Below, in pieces: positions 33,426 to 44,947 of a stretch of DNA of 64,000 nt. Both the position numbers and the translations under genes were made by a program. The notes under the pieces were generated by a model. It was given only the letters and a program-made list of their open reading frames with translations. It was not told the DNA's origin and did no database searches. Source of the DNA: Vandiemenella viatica (taxonomy: Eukaryota > Arthropoda > Insecta > Orthoptera > Morabidae); NCBI GenBank assembly GCA_031002005.1, contig JARYHS010006964.1:1736001-1800000 (forward strand). The letters are read 5' to 3'. Position 1 is the first letter of the stretch; each line of letters starts with the position of its first letter.

Positions 33426-33444
33426 TGCATTTGGGCAACACTAG

Positions 33445-33836
33445 CTGCTAGATTTGTTTCTGGAAATTATCGCAGAATGCAATCAGTGACAGATATGATA
33501 AAGGAGCTGGAATGGGATTCATTGCAAGACAGGAGGAGGATGAGGAGGGTGATGGGAGTGTACAGGGCATATACTGGCGATGAGGCATGGAAAGATATTG
33601 CAATAGGTATGAAAAGTAGTGCATGGAAGGGAAAAGATGACCATGACCACAAGCTGACACTCGATTTCAGGCACAAGGGTGTGGGAAGATTCTCTTTTTT
33701 ACGTAAGGGTGTCAGGGATTGGAATGAGTTACCTAGAGAAATGATGAATAATTTACCGAAAACTTTGAAAGAATTTAAAGATAAAATTTGTAGGGAAAAT
33801 GTAGGAGGTGCAGGAAAGGGGGAAGATAGTTGTTAG
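33445..33836 (+). pseudogene. Non-LTR reverse transcriptase tail (CR1-like)
   Basis: The plus-strand frame gives the last 120 or so residues of a CR1-type reverse transcriptase. It has AARFVSGNYRRMQSVTDMIK just after the transposon end, then LEWDSLQDRRRMRRV, FRHKGVGRFSFLRKGVRDWN and a stop at 33834. The GVRDWNELP segment near the C-terminus is the family signature. The 5' side is cut off by the element ending at 33444. A more decayed copy of the same tail lies near 51350-51560. Confidence 0.75.
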
Positions 33837-35055
33837 GGAAATTGCCACCGGAGCCTGTGCTCCATTGCAATTAAATTAAGTTCGCGAAGAAAAGACACAC
33901 GTTTGCATTTGATTTTGTTGCCGCGGAATCCAGAGGACACAGGAGTCAAAATGTCGCTCTGACTATGCTGTGGCAATATTAACGTAGGGAAATATCAGCA
34001 GTTTTGTAGCGTTGCTTATTTCAATAACAGTTACTCATTCGCTGGTTAATCCAAACCAGTTATCAATGTCATTGCTCCTATATTGTAACAAAAACAGAAC
34101 ATCTACAACGGTTAAATATTTCAAAAAGTACAACACGCATATGTCTTAAAAATTTCAGTTTCAGTGAGGAATAGAGTTATGAAGGAGAGTGGTGTAAGGA
34201 TTGATTTTACACGCATTACATAAAATTACTTTCTTCACTTTTCACTTCATCCCGTAATATTTGTCATTAAAAAATATCCTAAATTTGCTTTATCGCAGTT
34301 TTGTTCATATTTTTACAATATGTAGGTTCACTTATTCGATATAAAAGCTGTTTTATTTTTCGACAAAGGTGTACACCGTATCACTGTCATCAATAAATGT
34401 CTTTGTAGTTTAATACACATTTTTCATTTGTTACAAGTATTATATCCGCTCAAAATTCAAATAATTCACCGGATGCGCCATTACTTTGTTTCTAGTGAGC
34501 CGTGCACTACGTGACGTTTAGCGGGGGGTGAGCACACTAAATGGAACAGCCAGGACGCTGACCATCAGTACAGACGAATTTCCTTTAGTTTCGACTTTCC
34601 TAATAATGCTTGACGATAGAGATGACGTACTTTAAACTATGAAATCTTCTCCAGTGTAACTTTGAAAATAGTGAACTAAAATACGCAAACAGATTGACGC
34701 TGCCTGGGGGGAGAAAGGCAGGGAGCGTAACAGCCGCAGGGCTACCAACTGTTGCTAACACAATCACGGACTGTTGCTTAAGCACAAATGCTAAACGGTG
34801 CTGATCTGTTTCTGCTTTTAACTGTTTTTTGAGGTCTGCAATAACAAAATTATAGTAATTAAAAAACCGACAAGTTTGAATTCCGTAGTTCCAAACTAAT
34901 TCTTATTATGAAATTAGAATTAAAATTGACATACCACAACGCTGGATCCAGAAAATTAATTCGTTTGAGATGAAAGTGAGTCGTAATATTTGATCAGACG
35001 CTGTGATAATAAATGTTCTTTATAGAATGCTGATTATTTGTCCGTTATTATACAG
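33837..35055. other. Non-coding stretch
   Basis: It starts with the probable 3' end of the reverse-transcriptase element (GCCACCGGAGCCTGTGCTCC near 33843). No gene or further repeat was recognised. Confidence 0.4.
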
Positions 35056-35249
35056 CAGGAGTGGCCAACATGATTAGACCCGGGATCTATTGTTTACTGA
35101 AAAAACCCTGTGCGATCTACCAATTATATACTTCTTCAAATAATTTACGCAATTATGTAGTATTTCTTTTGTTTTTTATTAAGAGAGAAAACATAAAACT
35201 GAAAATTATTATTAGTAACTACTTACTTATATTAGTGTGAACATTGCGT

Positions 35250-35390
35250 AGGAGGGGGGGGGGGATGGCAGGGGGTCCGGCGAAATATCACGTGAGGTTG
35301 TGAAATTAAAAAAAAAAAAACTGAAAATGACGTAGAAGTCGACTTTAAACACCTCATGTCATTACGTCATTAACGGAGACCCCCTTGGCA
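35250..35390. repeat. Partial G-rich MITE
   Basis: A G10 run, TATCACGTGAGGTTGTGAAA and the end CACCTCATGTCATTACGTCA resemble the MITE at 40712-40935. Confidence 0.45.
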
Positions 35391-36201
35391 AAATCAGGAA
35401 ATTGCCTACCTTAAACAATCTACCGTAATGTATGCGCATGTGTCAAGCGAGAACGGTGTTTATTTTTTGCTTGTTTTAAGTAGGAAAACAATGGTTCACA
35501 TAAATATGTTTAACCAAAACACGAATGCAATTGTTCAATACATTTCTTAAAATTTAAGTATTTCTCGTTGGAAACCAATGCCCCGAAATCTAGACTTGCG
35601 GATGATCTTGCTTTTAGAAATATGTCAAAGCATAATTTCGTTTTAAAAGTATCATGTGGTCCATTTGAAATGTACCTGAAATTTTTTAGTCATTTCATAG
35701 ATATCACTATGATCAATGGAAATCATACATAACAGTTTTTCTTTCGTCAAGAAATCTTCAAAGACCATCAGAATAAAAATAATAATCGTACAGTATCAGT
35801 AATATCTGCTGACTCGTGAAGTTGTTGCGAAAAAGCAACTCAGCGGACTATCTCTTTGTATTTGCTCGTTTATGTTTTCACTCGTCGTTTCTATAAGGCG
35901 CATCGGAGTATTTTGAGACAGCTGTAAACCATGAATAGCTTCTTTAATTTATTTTTATTTGTGAAATTCACGAACAGCGAATCTGACACTGCTTCGAAAA
36001 TTTCCTTGATGTATTCTCCATTGGAAGAAGGGCTGCACTTTTGTGCAATTCTGTAGCTTACTTGGAAAGAATTTTCAGTTGCGGACTTACTTTGCTCAAT
36101 AGGTTTAAATATGTTTTCTTAGACTGTTAATTGCGATTTCAATGTTTGCAATTTACTCTTTCTTATTTCGCTGTTAGGTGGAAAGACTGTGTGATATTTT
36201 C

Positions 36202-36443
36202 CTTTTTTTTATTTATTGCTTTACGCCTTCGACGACGGCTGAGGTCATTAGAGGCGGGATGGGGACAAGGAACGGGATGGAATTCGGCCATGGCCTTTTT
36301 GAAGAAAGCATCCCGGCATTCGCCTGGAGTGATTTCGGTAAACCATGGAAAACCCAAATCTGGATGCCCGACCGGGGATTCGAACCAGCGTCTTCCCGAA
36401 TGCGAGGCCAGAGCTTTAACCGCCCAACTTCCACGCTCGGTGG
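36202..36443 (-). repeat. tRNA-derived SINE
   Basis: In minus orientation it has the tRNA-like head (CGCATTCGGGAAGACGCTGG, then GGTTCGAATCCC), the body GGTTTTCCATGGTTTACCGA, the 3' signature CTCTAATGACCTCAGCCGTC and an A-rich tail. Confidence 0.85.
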
Positions 36444-37022
36444 ATATTTACCATGCATTGTGTTAAAATGTAGCTTTTAATTCCCTTATTTTTCGGTATT
36501 GATACGGATGTATTGTATATTATGTAACAACATTTTTATTTCTTTGTGGCACATTTTTCAACGAGCTACAAAAATAAAATATTAATAACATAATTCGTAT
36601 AGTAATAAAAGTAGAAATATCCTACCATTAAATGTGAATTAAATTTATTTTAGTAATGATGGATCAAAGTTAGCGAGTGAACATTATAGAGGGGTTCATT
36701 TGCCATAGTAACAATATTGAAAATATTACCTTAGTTTTTATGAACCTTCAGAAGCGTTTCTTTCTTAATTTGATGTTCTTTCAGCGTTTCTCTTCAACCA
36801 CTTATCCATAGCGTATAAGACGTGTTGCAGAGTCTAATTGTGATTTACATTTAGGTTGACGTCGTAACACCGGTAATCCCTGTCCTCAACTGACGGATTG
36901 ACAGCTTCCCACACGCTTACCGCCCATTGTACATAGCGTCCCGAAAACCAAATGTAGCTAACTTGCCACGATCGACTGGACTAATAGCCGTGATCGACCG
37001 GTTGGCCACCCCTGTTATACAG

Positions 37023-38245
37023 GGTGTTCAGGAATGGAAGGATAATCCTGTAACCGCACATCATGTCCTACTATATCACAAAAGTTTATTTTAGTAAAGT
37101 CTCTCCATTTTCGAGATATTGATTTTTTTTTCTAAACGTGACTTTTTTCAGTTTATTCCATGTCATTACTACAAATTAAGACTTTTTGAACCCTGCTAAC
37201 GAATTAAAAAATACTAGAGATCGCCCAATGGTCGAAATTCGACCATAATTCATTAAGTTAATTTTTTTTGTTTTTTTGTAACAGAGTAATAATTATTGCA
37301 AATAGTTTTTTTGAATTTGTTCTATTGCGTTTGAAAAATTGTCCTATCGGTATCAAGTTTAGTACATGCATTCCAACGTAAGCTTCGAATGCGTGAAAAT
37401 GAGGAAAAATCACTTCAAATGTGGCTAGATGCACACATGTTATTAAGCAAGAAATACACGTTATTACATGTCGATATTATTTCTGTGTGTTTCTTACTCT
37501 TAATTTTAGGTCCAGGCTGCATTTCAACCTAACCACAACTGCTATTAGTTACGGTAGACGCCATGCAATATATCTTAGCACTGAAAAACAATATGTCAGC
37601 CCGCACAGAAAAATCGTAACTGTTACATGATTTTCTATTTGCATGTGGAAAGCAGTTTTATTCAATAATGAAGATTTAAAAACACGTGGAATAAATGTCA
37701 ACAGCTATGAACGTGTATTTCTTGCGTAATAACATGTATGCATCTACCCACATGTTTCCTCATTTCAACATATTCGAAGGTTACGATATACACTTTAAAT
37801 CAAATATTATCGCCTAAGGAATGTGTGTACCAAATTTCAGACCGACAGGACAATATTTGTAAGTTCCGACGTAATGCTAAACTCAGTATATAAAGAGTTT
37901 GCTGCCATTCATGTACACACTTTTTTTTTTTTTTTTTTTTAACTACCAGATTTCGTTAAAATGGTGGCTCACCATCATATTACAGCTACATCAATTTGAA
38001 CTGCATCATTGTAACATCGTATATCTAAATCACGATTTAATGAATTCCTAATATACTCTGATTCGAAATGTTGCTTCTTTGTAAATTCAGAGATTAAGCT
38101 CGACTCTTTGGTTTCACCAAAGACTATCTCAATGCTGGAAATACACGTCACATAGTTGGCTCCGATCCGATTTCACTCACACACACGTTCCCGAATTTAT
38201 TTTTCATTTAATAATGTAGCTGTAACATGTTTTAACTATGCATTT

Positions 38246-38291
<46 letters not shown>
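37023..38291. other. Non-coding stretch with dispersed repeats
   Basis: It contains GGTCCAGGCTGCATTTCAAC at 37510-37529 and two long T runs (37921-37940 and 38249-38291, the second ending at the gap). No gene was seen. Confidence 0.45.
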
Positions 38292-39291
38292 NNNNNNNNN
38301 NNNNNNNNNNNNNNNNNNNNNNNNNNNNNNNNNNNNNNNNNNNNNNNNNNNNNNNNNNNNNNNNNNNNNNNNNNNNNNNNNNNNNNNNNNNNNNNNNNNN
38401 NNNNNNNNNNNNNNNNNNNNNNNNNNNNNNNNNNNNNNNNNNNNNNNNNNNNNNNNNNNNNNNNNNNNNNNNNNNNNNNNNNNNNNNNNNNNNNNNNNNN
38501 NNNNNNNNNNNNNNNNNNNNNNNNNNNNNNNNNNNNNNNNNNNNNNNNNNNNNNNNNNNNNNNNNNNNNNNNNNNNNNNNNNNNNNNNNNNNNNNNNNNN
38601 NNNNNNNNNNNNNNNNNNNNNNNNNNNNNNNNNNNNNNNNNNNNNNNNNNNNNNNNNNNNNNNNNNNNNNNNNNNNNNNNNNNNNNNNNNNNNNNNNNNN
38701 NNNNNNNNNNNNNNNNNNNNNNNNNNNNNNNNNNNNNNNNNNNNNNNNNNNNNNNNNNNNNNNNNNNNNNNNNNNNNNNNNNNNNNNNNNNNNNNNNNNN
38801 NNNNNNNNNNNNNNNNNNNNNNNNNNNNNNNNNNNNNNNNNNNNNNNNNNNNNNNNNNNNNNNNNNNNNNNNNNNNNNNNNNNNNNNNNNNNNNNNNNNN
38901 NNNNNNNNNNNNNNNNNNNNNNNNNNNNNNNNNNNNNNNNNNNNNNNNNNNNNNNNNNNNNNNNNNNNNNNNNNNNNNNNNNNNNNNNNNNNNNNNNNNN
39001 NNNNNNNNNNNNNNNNNNNNNNNNNNNNNNNNNNNNNNNNNNNNNNNNNNNNNNNNNNNNNNNNNNNNNNNNNNNNNNNNNNNNNNNNNNNNNNNNNNNN
39101 NNNNNNNNNNNNNNNNNNNNNNNNNNNNNNNNNNNNNNNNNNNNNNNNNNNNNNNNNNNNNNNNNNNNNNNNNNNNNNNNNNNNNNNNNNNNNNNNNNNN
39201 NNNNNNNNNNNNNNNNNNNNNNNNNNNNNNNNNNNNNNNNNNNNNNNNNNNNNNNNNNNNNNNNNNNNNNNNNNNNNNNNNNNNNNNNNNN
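38292..39291. other. Assembly gap of 1000 N
   Basis: Exactly 1000 N directly after a run of 43 T, where sequencing or assembly probably failed. Confidence 0.99.
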
Positions 39292-39477
39292 TCACCGCTA
39301 TTACAATGCTTTACTTTGTTCTGCAATATTTATTAATGACAGTACTTAAATAAACAAAGGACTGTTGTAAATTTTTCACGATATTCCAGTTTCTAAAATA
39401 TCATTCTGCAAAATTATCATTAATTATTTTAATGCGTCAGTTTCTTATAAGGTATTTACTTCAGTGAAGACAACTGT

Positions 39478-39726
39478 CACCGAGCGTCGTGGGTGAGTGG
39501 TTAACGCTCTCGCCTCGCAGTCGGGAGAACGGCGGTTCGAATCCCCGTCCGAGCATCCAGATTTGGGTTTTCCATGGTTTCCCCAAATAACTCCAGGCGA
39601 ATGCCGGGATGCGTCCTTCAAAAGGCCGTGGTAGAATTCCTTCACATTCCTGGTCACCAATCACATCCTGCCTCTAATGACCTCGACGTCGACGAGGTGT
39701 AAAGCCATAAGTAAAATAAAAAAGAC
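39478..39726 (+). repeat. tRNA-derived SINE, best-preserved copy
   Basis: It has a tRNA-like head with A-box (GGGTGAGTGGTTAACGCTC, about 39490-39508) and B-box (GGTTCGAATCCCC, 39534-39546). The body contains GTTTTCCATGGTTTCCCC and ATGCCGGGATGCGTCCTTC, the 3' signature is CTCTAATGACCTCGACGTCG, and an A-rich tail follows. It serves as the reference for the other copies. Confidence 0.9.
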
Positions 39727-40707
39727 AAAATGTTTTGACATAGAATTAACACAAAATTTTTTTAACGCTTGTACAATGAGGCAGTTTCTGTGATGGTTTA
39801 TCTACATAATTATTTGACTTTACTGAGTTGTTGCAGATGCTATTGCTATACTTCGTCTACACACTACTTCTCGACAGTACTTTTGAAGTGGTTTATAACA
39901 ATTCTGTAGTATAACAGAATTTTATCGTTTACGATTTGACATGTGACTGTTTGCAGTGTGTACCTCAGCAACCTTAGCTTTAGAGGTCGTTTTGATTTAC
40001 TATTTTTTTCCCTTACTGAATCATCTTTTAATTTATTTGAGTTATTGCCAAACTTAGGAGCTAAGATCAAATTTTGTTATTAATAATTACCCATAGTTAT
40101 ACTATAATAAATAATTTTTTAATATTTAATGAATAATCAATACACCATCATACATACATTTAAATAAAAAATACATTCTAAATAATGTACATACAAGCAG
40201 TAAACATTTTAAATAATTAGAGGAATGTGCTTGAATTGGCTTAGATAGTTTTATAACATGAAGTGCGTCTACCCGTCATAGTTGTTCAGTGAATTTAAAC
40301 GCCGTTCACTTGGTGGAGTAGGCGCAACGGGACCGGGTACGAGCCCAGGTCCCGTACCTACCCTCTCATGGTTCACAGTGGCCTCCTGGTGTGACCGGAG
40401 TCCACTGAGTCTTTAGTGGGCGAGTGGAGAAAAAATATGTGTGTGTAGCTTGCTTCTAATTTCAAACATGAATAGAAGTTATCATTGCTTACTTGGTTTC
40501 TCAATTTTTCTATACTTGTAATAACACTGTAAAGAGAACAAGTGTGTACATTTGAGATGAGTCTTACTAAAAATGGTGGATACAATAAGTAAGCTACATA
40601 AACGGGAATTACCTTTTTTCTTTTTTAATAAAAAATTGTGTCTGTCTACATTTCAGTGAACGGTATTGAAACTGATAGGGTTTTGAAGGGGTCGTTCAAT
40701 GTATAGC
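39727..40707. other. Non-coding stretch
   Basis: No gene. A GC-rich hairpin lies at 40328-40354 (stem CGGGACC / GGTCCCG). Confidence 0.4.
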
Positions 40708-40940
40708 CTCTGGGGCATCCATTAATGACGTGAGGCAAAAACCTCACCAAATTGGAGGGGGGGGGGGGGGGGAGCGGGTCAGTGGAAATCTCACTTGAGG
40801 TTTGGAAATTCTTGTAGGGTGGGGGAGGGGGGTCCGACGAGATCTCACAAAGTCTCACCAGAAAAGGGGGGGGCTCTGGAATTTCGGAGAAACACCTCAC
40901 GTCACTAAACACCTCACGTAATGGACGCTCTCCATGGTCT
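40708..40940. mobile_element. MITE with G-rich tracts, GACGTGAGG ends
   Basis: GGCATCCATTAATGACGTGA (from 40713) is inverted at CACCTCACGTAATGGACGCT (40912-40931). Between are G runs (40757-40772, 40818-40833, 40866-40873) and repeated CTCAC motifs. Confidence 0.6.
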
Positions 40941-41350
40941 CGAGGGTAAAATAACGTATGTTTCATTTCCATGTGCTGAATATATGATAAATTAAAAATT
41001 AGTGTCATCTTCCCGATGACGGCGATTCACTCAAATGCTTTTAATTTCGGGTCGGGTTTCGATTAAAGTACAGCGCGTGGACCCGCAGCTGAAATATGCT
41101 TTTGAAAACTGAGAAATTTAGTGTAATTTTTGGTTTATTGCAGTTCAGTCTAAATCTAGTTGTCGGCTTTCAGGATGGTTTTGATTGATGTATATCCTTT
41201 TATCCGTCGGGTATATTACGGTATGTTTCATTCTAATGTGACGTCCAAAAAATGAGATATTAAGAATAATGTTTCATGAAAGCGACTCATACAAATACCA
41301 CTGGCTGAATATCCATATAGTAAAGGTAGCTTAATTTTTGGTCTATAGTT

Positions 41351-41563
41351 TTACCCCTCGTTATCGTCGATACAATTAGAGGCGGGACAAGGACTGGGGG
41401 CCAGGAATGGGAAGGAATTCGGCCATGGCCTCCTAAAGAAACTAGCCCGGCATTGAACTGGAGTGTTTTTGGGAAACCATGGAAAACCCCAGTCCTGATT
41501 CCAGGTCGGAGATTCGAACCCGCGTCCTCCCGAGTGCGTTAACCACTCATCCACCACGCTCGG
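41351..41563 (-). repeat. tRNA-derived SINE
   Basis: On the minus strand it has the head GAGCGTGGTGGATGAGTGG, the B-box GGTTCGAATCTCC, the body GGTTTTCCATGGTTTCCC and a 3' end at 41351. Confidence 0.85.
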
Positions 41564-41778
41564 AGTGTGACATCGTGTGATGATAAGCTTAAGATAATTC
41601 GTCGACTAATTCTATTTACGCAGGACTTGCTGGTCTGGTTTCTATCTTCTTATCTCATACCTGACTCCTGGCGTAGGAGGATGCTCCTTTAAGGGAACTT
41701 GTTTGAGCAGACGAATTGGGGTGTTATTATAGGTGTTAATGAATTTTATAATGGTGTGTTTAGAGTATAGTGTTTTAT

Positions 41779-42994
41779 GCACAGCTGGGCAGAAAACCGT
41801 TAATCCGTTAATCGTTAGTTAACGAAGTTAAAAAAAAATGCAAAAATGTAAATTTTAAGTTAACCTAAAAATCATTAACGTTCTTCTTAACTTCAGTTAA
41901 ATTGAATATCCGCTGATTTTATTCCGCTACATTGGTTGTTGACGTCATTTCGTTTGTTTTAATTGCAAGCCACGGAACGTTGGTACGTTCGACAAGGCGA
42001 ATAACTAAAGATTTCTGTAATGCGAAGTGCGAGTGTGACGCATATACACATAACTGTCATATAGGTATGACGTGAGAGGGAGCAGGGACGCTAGACTTGT
42101 GGAGGATTTTTATTTTAAGTCTACAAATCGGCGCTCACTAGGCGCTTCAAATTTGATCAGTGATTGGTTTTGATATTTTTATAACTTTTCATGTTTACTA
42201 TGAGGAATATAGTGCCACCCTTTCAGTTTGTATTGGTTTGGAGTTTCATAGTGAAAAAAAATAGATATTCGTTACATGATTTAATAATGCAAACTGAAGC
42301 CCTCGAATTAGTGAAATCAGAAACGCTAGCAATAGCACGGGAAGATTAAAATTCTTGGCCACATTTATGCGACTATAGTGCATTTAAATCAAGACTAGGA
42401 GAACATTTGATATTTTAATTCAAGCTGTGTTTGTCTGAACTTTCTATAATCAAGACTCAAGTTGCTAGTCTTAATAATCTTAAACAACACGTGAAATTGA
42501 TTCTTAGATCTAAATATTTACAGTTTGAAGGCAAAGTAGATGCAGGGTCAAATCGTGGGATAAGGAAAAACAATACAAAGCCTTCGTCAAATGCTGTGGA
42601 TTCTGGTGCAGATGGCACCATTTTTTTTTTTATCTCCATCTGCTAATAAAAATTGACGTCGACAAAGCAGTGTTGAATCTTTTGACGTAGTAGTCATTGA
42701 CAGCGGCGTATCTCAAGCTGTTGTGGACCAACGCATTGTAAATTTGTTCGTTATCAACAAGATTTTACTACATGTTGTAGCATCCGTTAAGTCTGCGATA
42801 TGTTGAATCCCAATAAGAACTCAACTTCCAGAGCGACATTGGGTAGATGTGTTGTTGATGGTTAAATTTTAAGGGATATCCGTTACTTGCGTTAAATTTG
42901 CAAAACTGCAACGCTTTAACGATTATCGAAGTTAACTTTTTAAATAGCGTATTAACGATTAACGAAGTTACTCGTAATTTCTTGATAACTGTGC
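41779..42994 (+). mobile_element. hAT-like element with BED zinc-finger remnant
   Basis: The inverted ends are GCACAGCTGGGCAGAAA and, reversed, GCACAGTTATCAAGAAA. Each is followed by stretches of GTTAATCGTTA and TTAACGAAGTTA. Inside on the plus strand is FKLCLSELSIIKTQVASLNN plus LKQHVKLIL (about 42418-42500). This fits a degraded BED-type zinc finger with its spaced C and SLNNLKQH signature. No 8-bp duplication is visible and the DDE core is missing. Confidence 0.55.
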
Positions 42995-43366
42995 GCGCCT
43001 ATGGTTGTATGAGAGGGGAAGGTGAATCCCAGTGCAGCTCGGCCACTCCTACTCGTCTGTGAGATACCATCAACAGTGACGTATGCCCGCCTTCCATACC
43101 AACTGCGGAGTGGTTTGGGATTTAAAGGTGGCCATATACGATCGCTCCATCCGTCCAAATGGAGCGATGTCACTCCATTATCGCGTCGTGTGTGGGGAAA
43201 CTCATGTGGATGACGTGGAGTGACAGGATTATTTGGATATCCGGTCAGTCCAATATCCATCAGTTTCGTCCATCATGCCATCAAGCCCACTGACGGTGTG
43301 TGGGGAAAACCACGTGGAGCGACACCAAACCATCGCTCCAGTCGGCTCGTGTATGGCGAAACCGCG

Positions 43367-44940
43367 GTCCAAACTCTTCTCATTCTGTCGCTGACCACCG
43401 AGGAAGCAACATCAGTGCCTTGAGTGGACTATGCAACATTGTACCACTTCTTTTTGTTTTGAATCTGCTATAGAAATATTTGTTTTGCTACAAGTTAAAT
43501 ATTATTTTGAGTGTAGAATTGAAAATAATACAGTTTTAAATATTATTAAGTTACAATTAGAACGATTATTTTTTTTTTAATAATAATGTCGTCTCAATAA
43601 TACTTTGTGCTGGAGATTATTGAGAAGGATAAGGACTTACCATGCTTGTAGGATCTCTAATCCTGACTACCATGACAAAATATAAATAAATGTGGCAATA
43701 GATCAATTGCTAATATTATTTAAAAATAAAGACATAAACGCCAACAGAGAAACCGTGTTGAAAAAAAAGAGAATTCTTTGCGGTCTTCTTTTTAAAAAGA
43801 TCATAGTATGATAAGATTAATTTTATATGAACCTACTTGTTTAAATATGTTGTTTTACAACATGTGACGTATCTCTCACTATTTTCTGCCTGGTAAAGTA
43901 CTTAAATTTAATAAATCTGTTTTATAATCATTTTGTAGTATTTTTAAAAAGTTTTCGTAATATCACATAGCTTATTTTGCATAATTCCGCACTTTTTGGA
44001 CGTTTATTTAATTCTCAGGATTTTTATTCAGTATTCGATATAGTGGCAACTGTTTGCGGGAAATTTGTAACCCTCGTACAGTTATATAACAAACCACTGT
44101 AGAATGAAAAATTTTATACTGTTAAGAGTCTTCACATGCACAAAGAAGTTCGAATGACGTTAACCACAAGCTAATTACAGAATTTCCACCAACTATATTA
44201 ACTTTCGGAGTTGTTTTCTTCACTCTGAGCAATGTTAAGATTTTTCTCAGCAGGCTAATGCAACTGATCTGGAAAGATGTTAATGCTTCAATAATAGAAA
44301 CCCATTTATAAATATAATGAATGTAAACTGAAGAAATACAGGTATACAAATTTAAGAGGTCTGATCCCAAACTAAGGTTTCTTCAGAAGTTGAGCAAACA
44401 TATTCCTTTCAATTCAAAGACACAATCTGACATTCATAACATTGAAATGAAGAATGTGATCGAGCAGTTCTTTCAGTATAAAGGCAACCAAAAAAGGAAG
44501 GTTTGGGTTTTCTAGTGTGAATATTTTTATCTTTTTTTGTTCATTGGTATACTAAGCTCTTTCCCTTCTGAAGACTTCTCAGCTCATGGCACAAGCAAAT
44601 CTAAGCATGATACTCCTTGTTAATCAAATTTTACCAAGGCCAACAAAATATGTATTTTTTCATATTGCATACTACTTGAATGCAAGTGCACCCACTGTTT
44701 TGAAATTATAACCTTGTATGTTAAAGCCAGTTTCCATTATTTTTGTTCACAGAGACCAGTTTAGTTCGCCAGATACCAATGTCTGCATTAATTTTATACA
44801 ATCATTAATCTATAGAATAAAATTTTTAAATTAATAACAATCATATCATTCATATGAGAACATAAGGGATGTAAAAATAAGAAAATAACTTTTTTACTTC
44901 TTTTATTGATTATAAAATAACACAGTTTTGTTTAATTTCT
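43367..44940. other. Non-coding 3' part of the P-type element
   Basis: About 1.6 kb of AT-rich sequence lie between the transposase stop and the left inverted end. One minus frame at 44370-44122 is open but has no known motif. No gene was recognised. Confidence 0.4.
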
Positions 44941-44947
44941 GTCTGAT

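Larger units (their letters stand above)
29977..33444. mobile_element. Unclassified element with CTAGTGTTGCCCAA inverted ends
   Basis: CTAGTGTTGCCCAAA at the left (29977 on) is inverted at the right end (33430-33444). Directly inside both ends are arrays of GGTCTT / AAGACC (about 29994-30110 and 33292-33425), also inverted to one another. CTAG is a palindrome and could be the target duplication. An 8-bp hAT duplication was not resolved. The body is AT-rich, with a nested element at 30975-32659. Confidence 0.6.
35056..37014 (-). mobile_element. Fossil hAT element, 1.96 kb
   Basis: The ends are CAGGAGTGGCCAAC and GTTGGCCACCCCTG, with a perfect 8-bp target duplication TTATACAG (35048-35055 and 37015-37022). 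Minus-strand translation gives many short pieces with stops, consistent with a dead transposase, possibly GTF2IRD2/ZBED-like. A G-rich MITE fragment (35250-35390) and a SINE (36202-36443) have inserted in it. Confidence 0.8.

Noticed and set aside
33202..33441. Frames giving repeated LVLVLVL or SWSW residues
   Set aside because: They are translations of the AAGACC array, not protein-coding.
40646..41008. Proline-rich minus-strand frame
   Set aside because: It is explained by the G-rich MITE read in one frame.
42952..43260. Minus-strand frame of 102 codons
   Set aside because: It spans the inverted-repeat end of the P-type element and is a translation of its palindromes.
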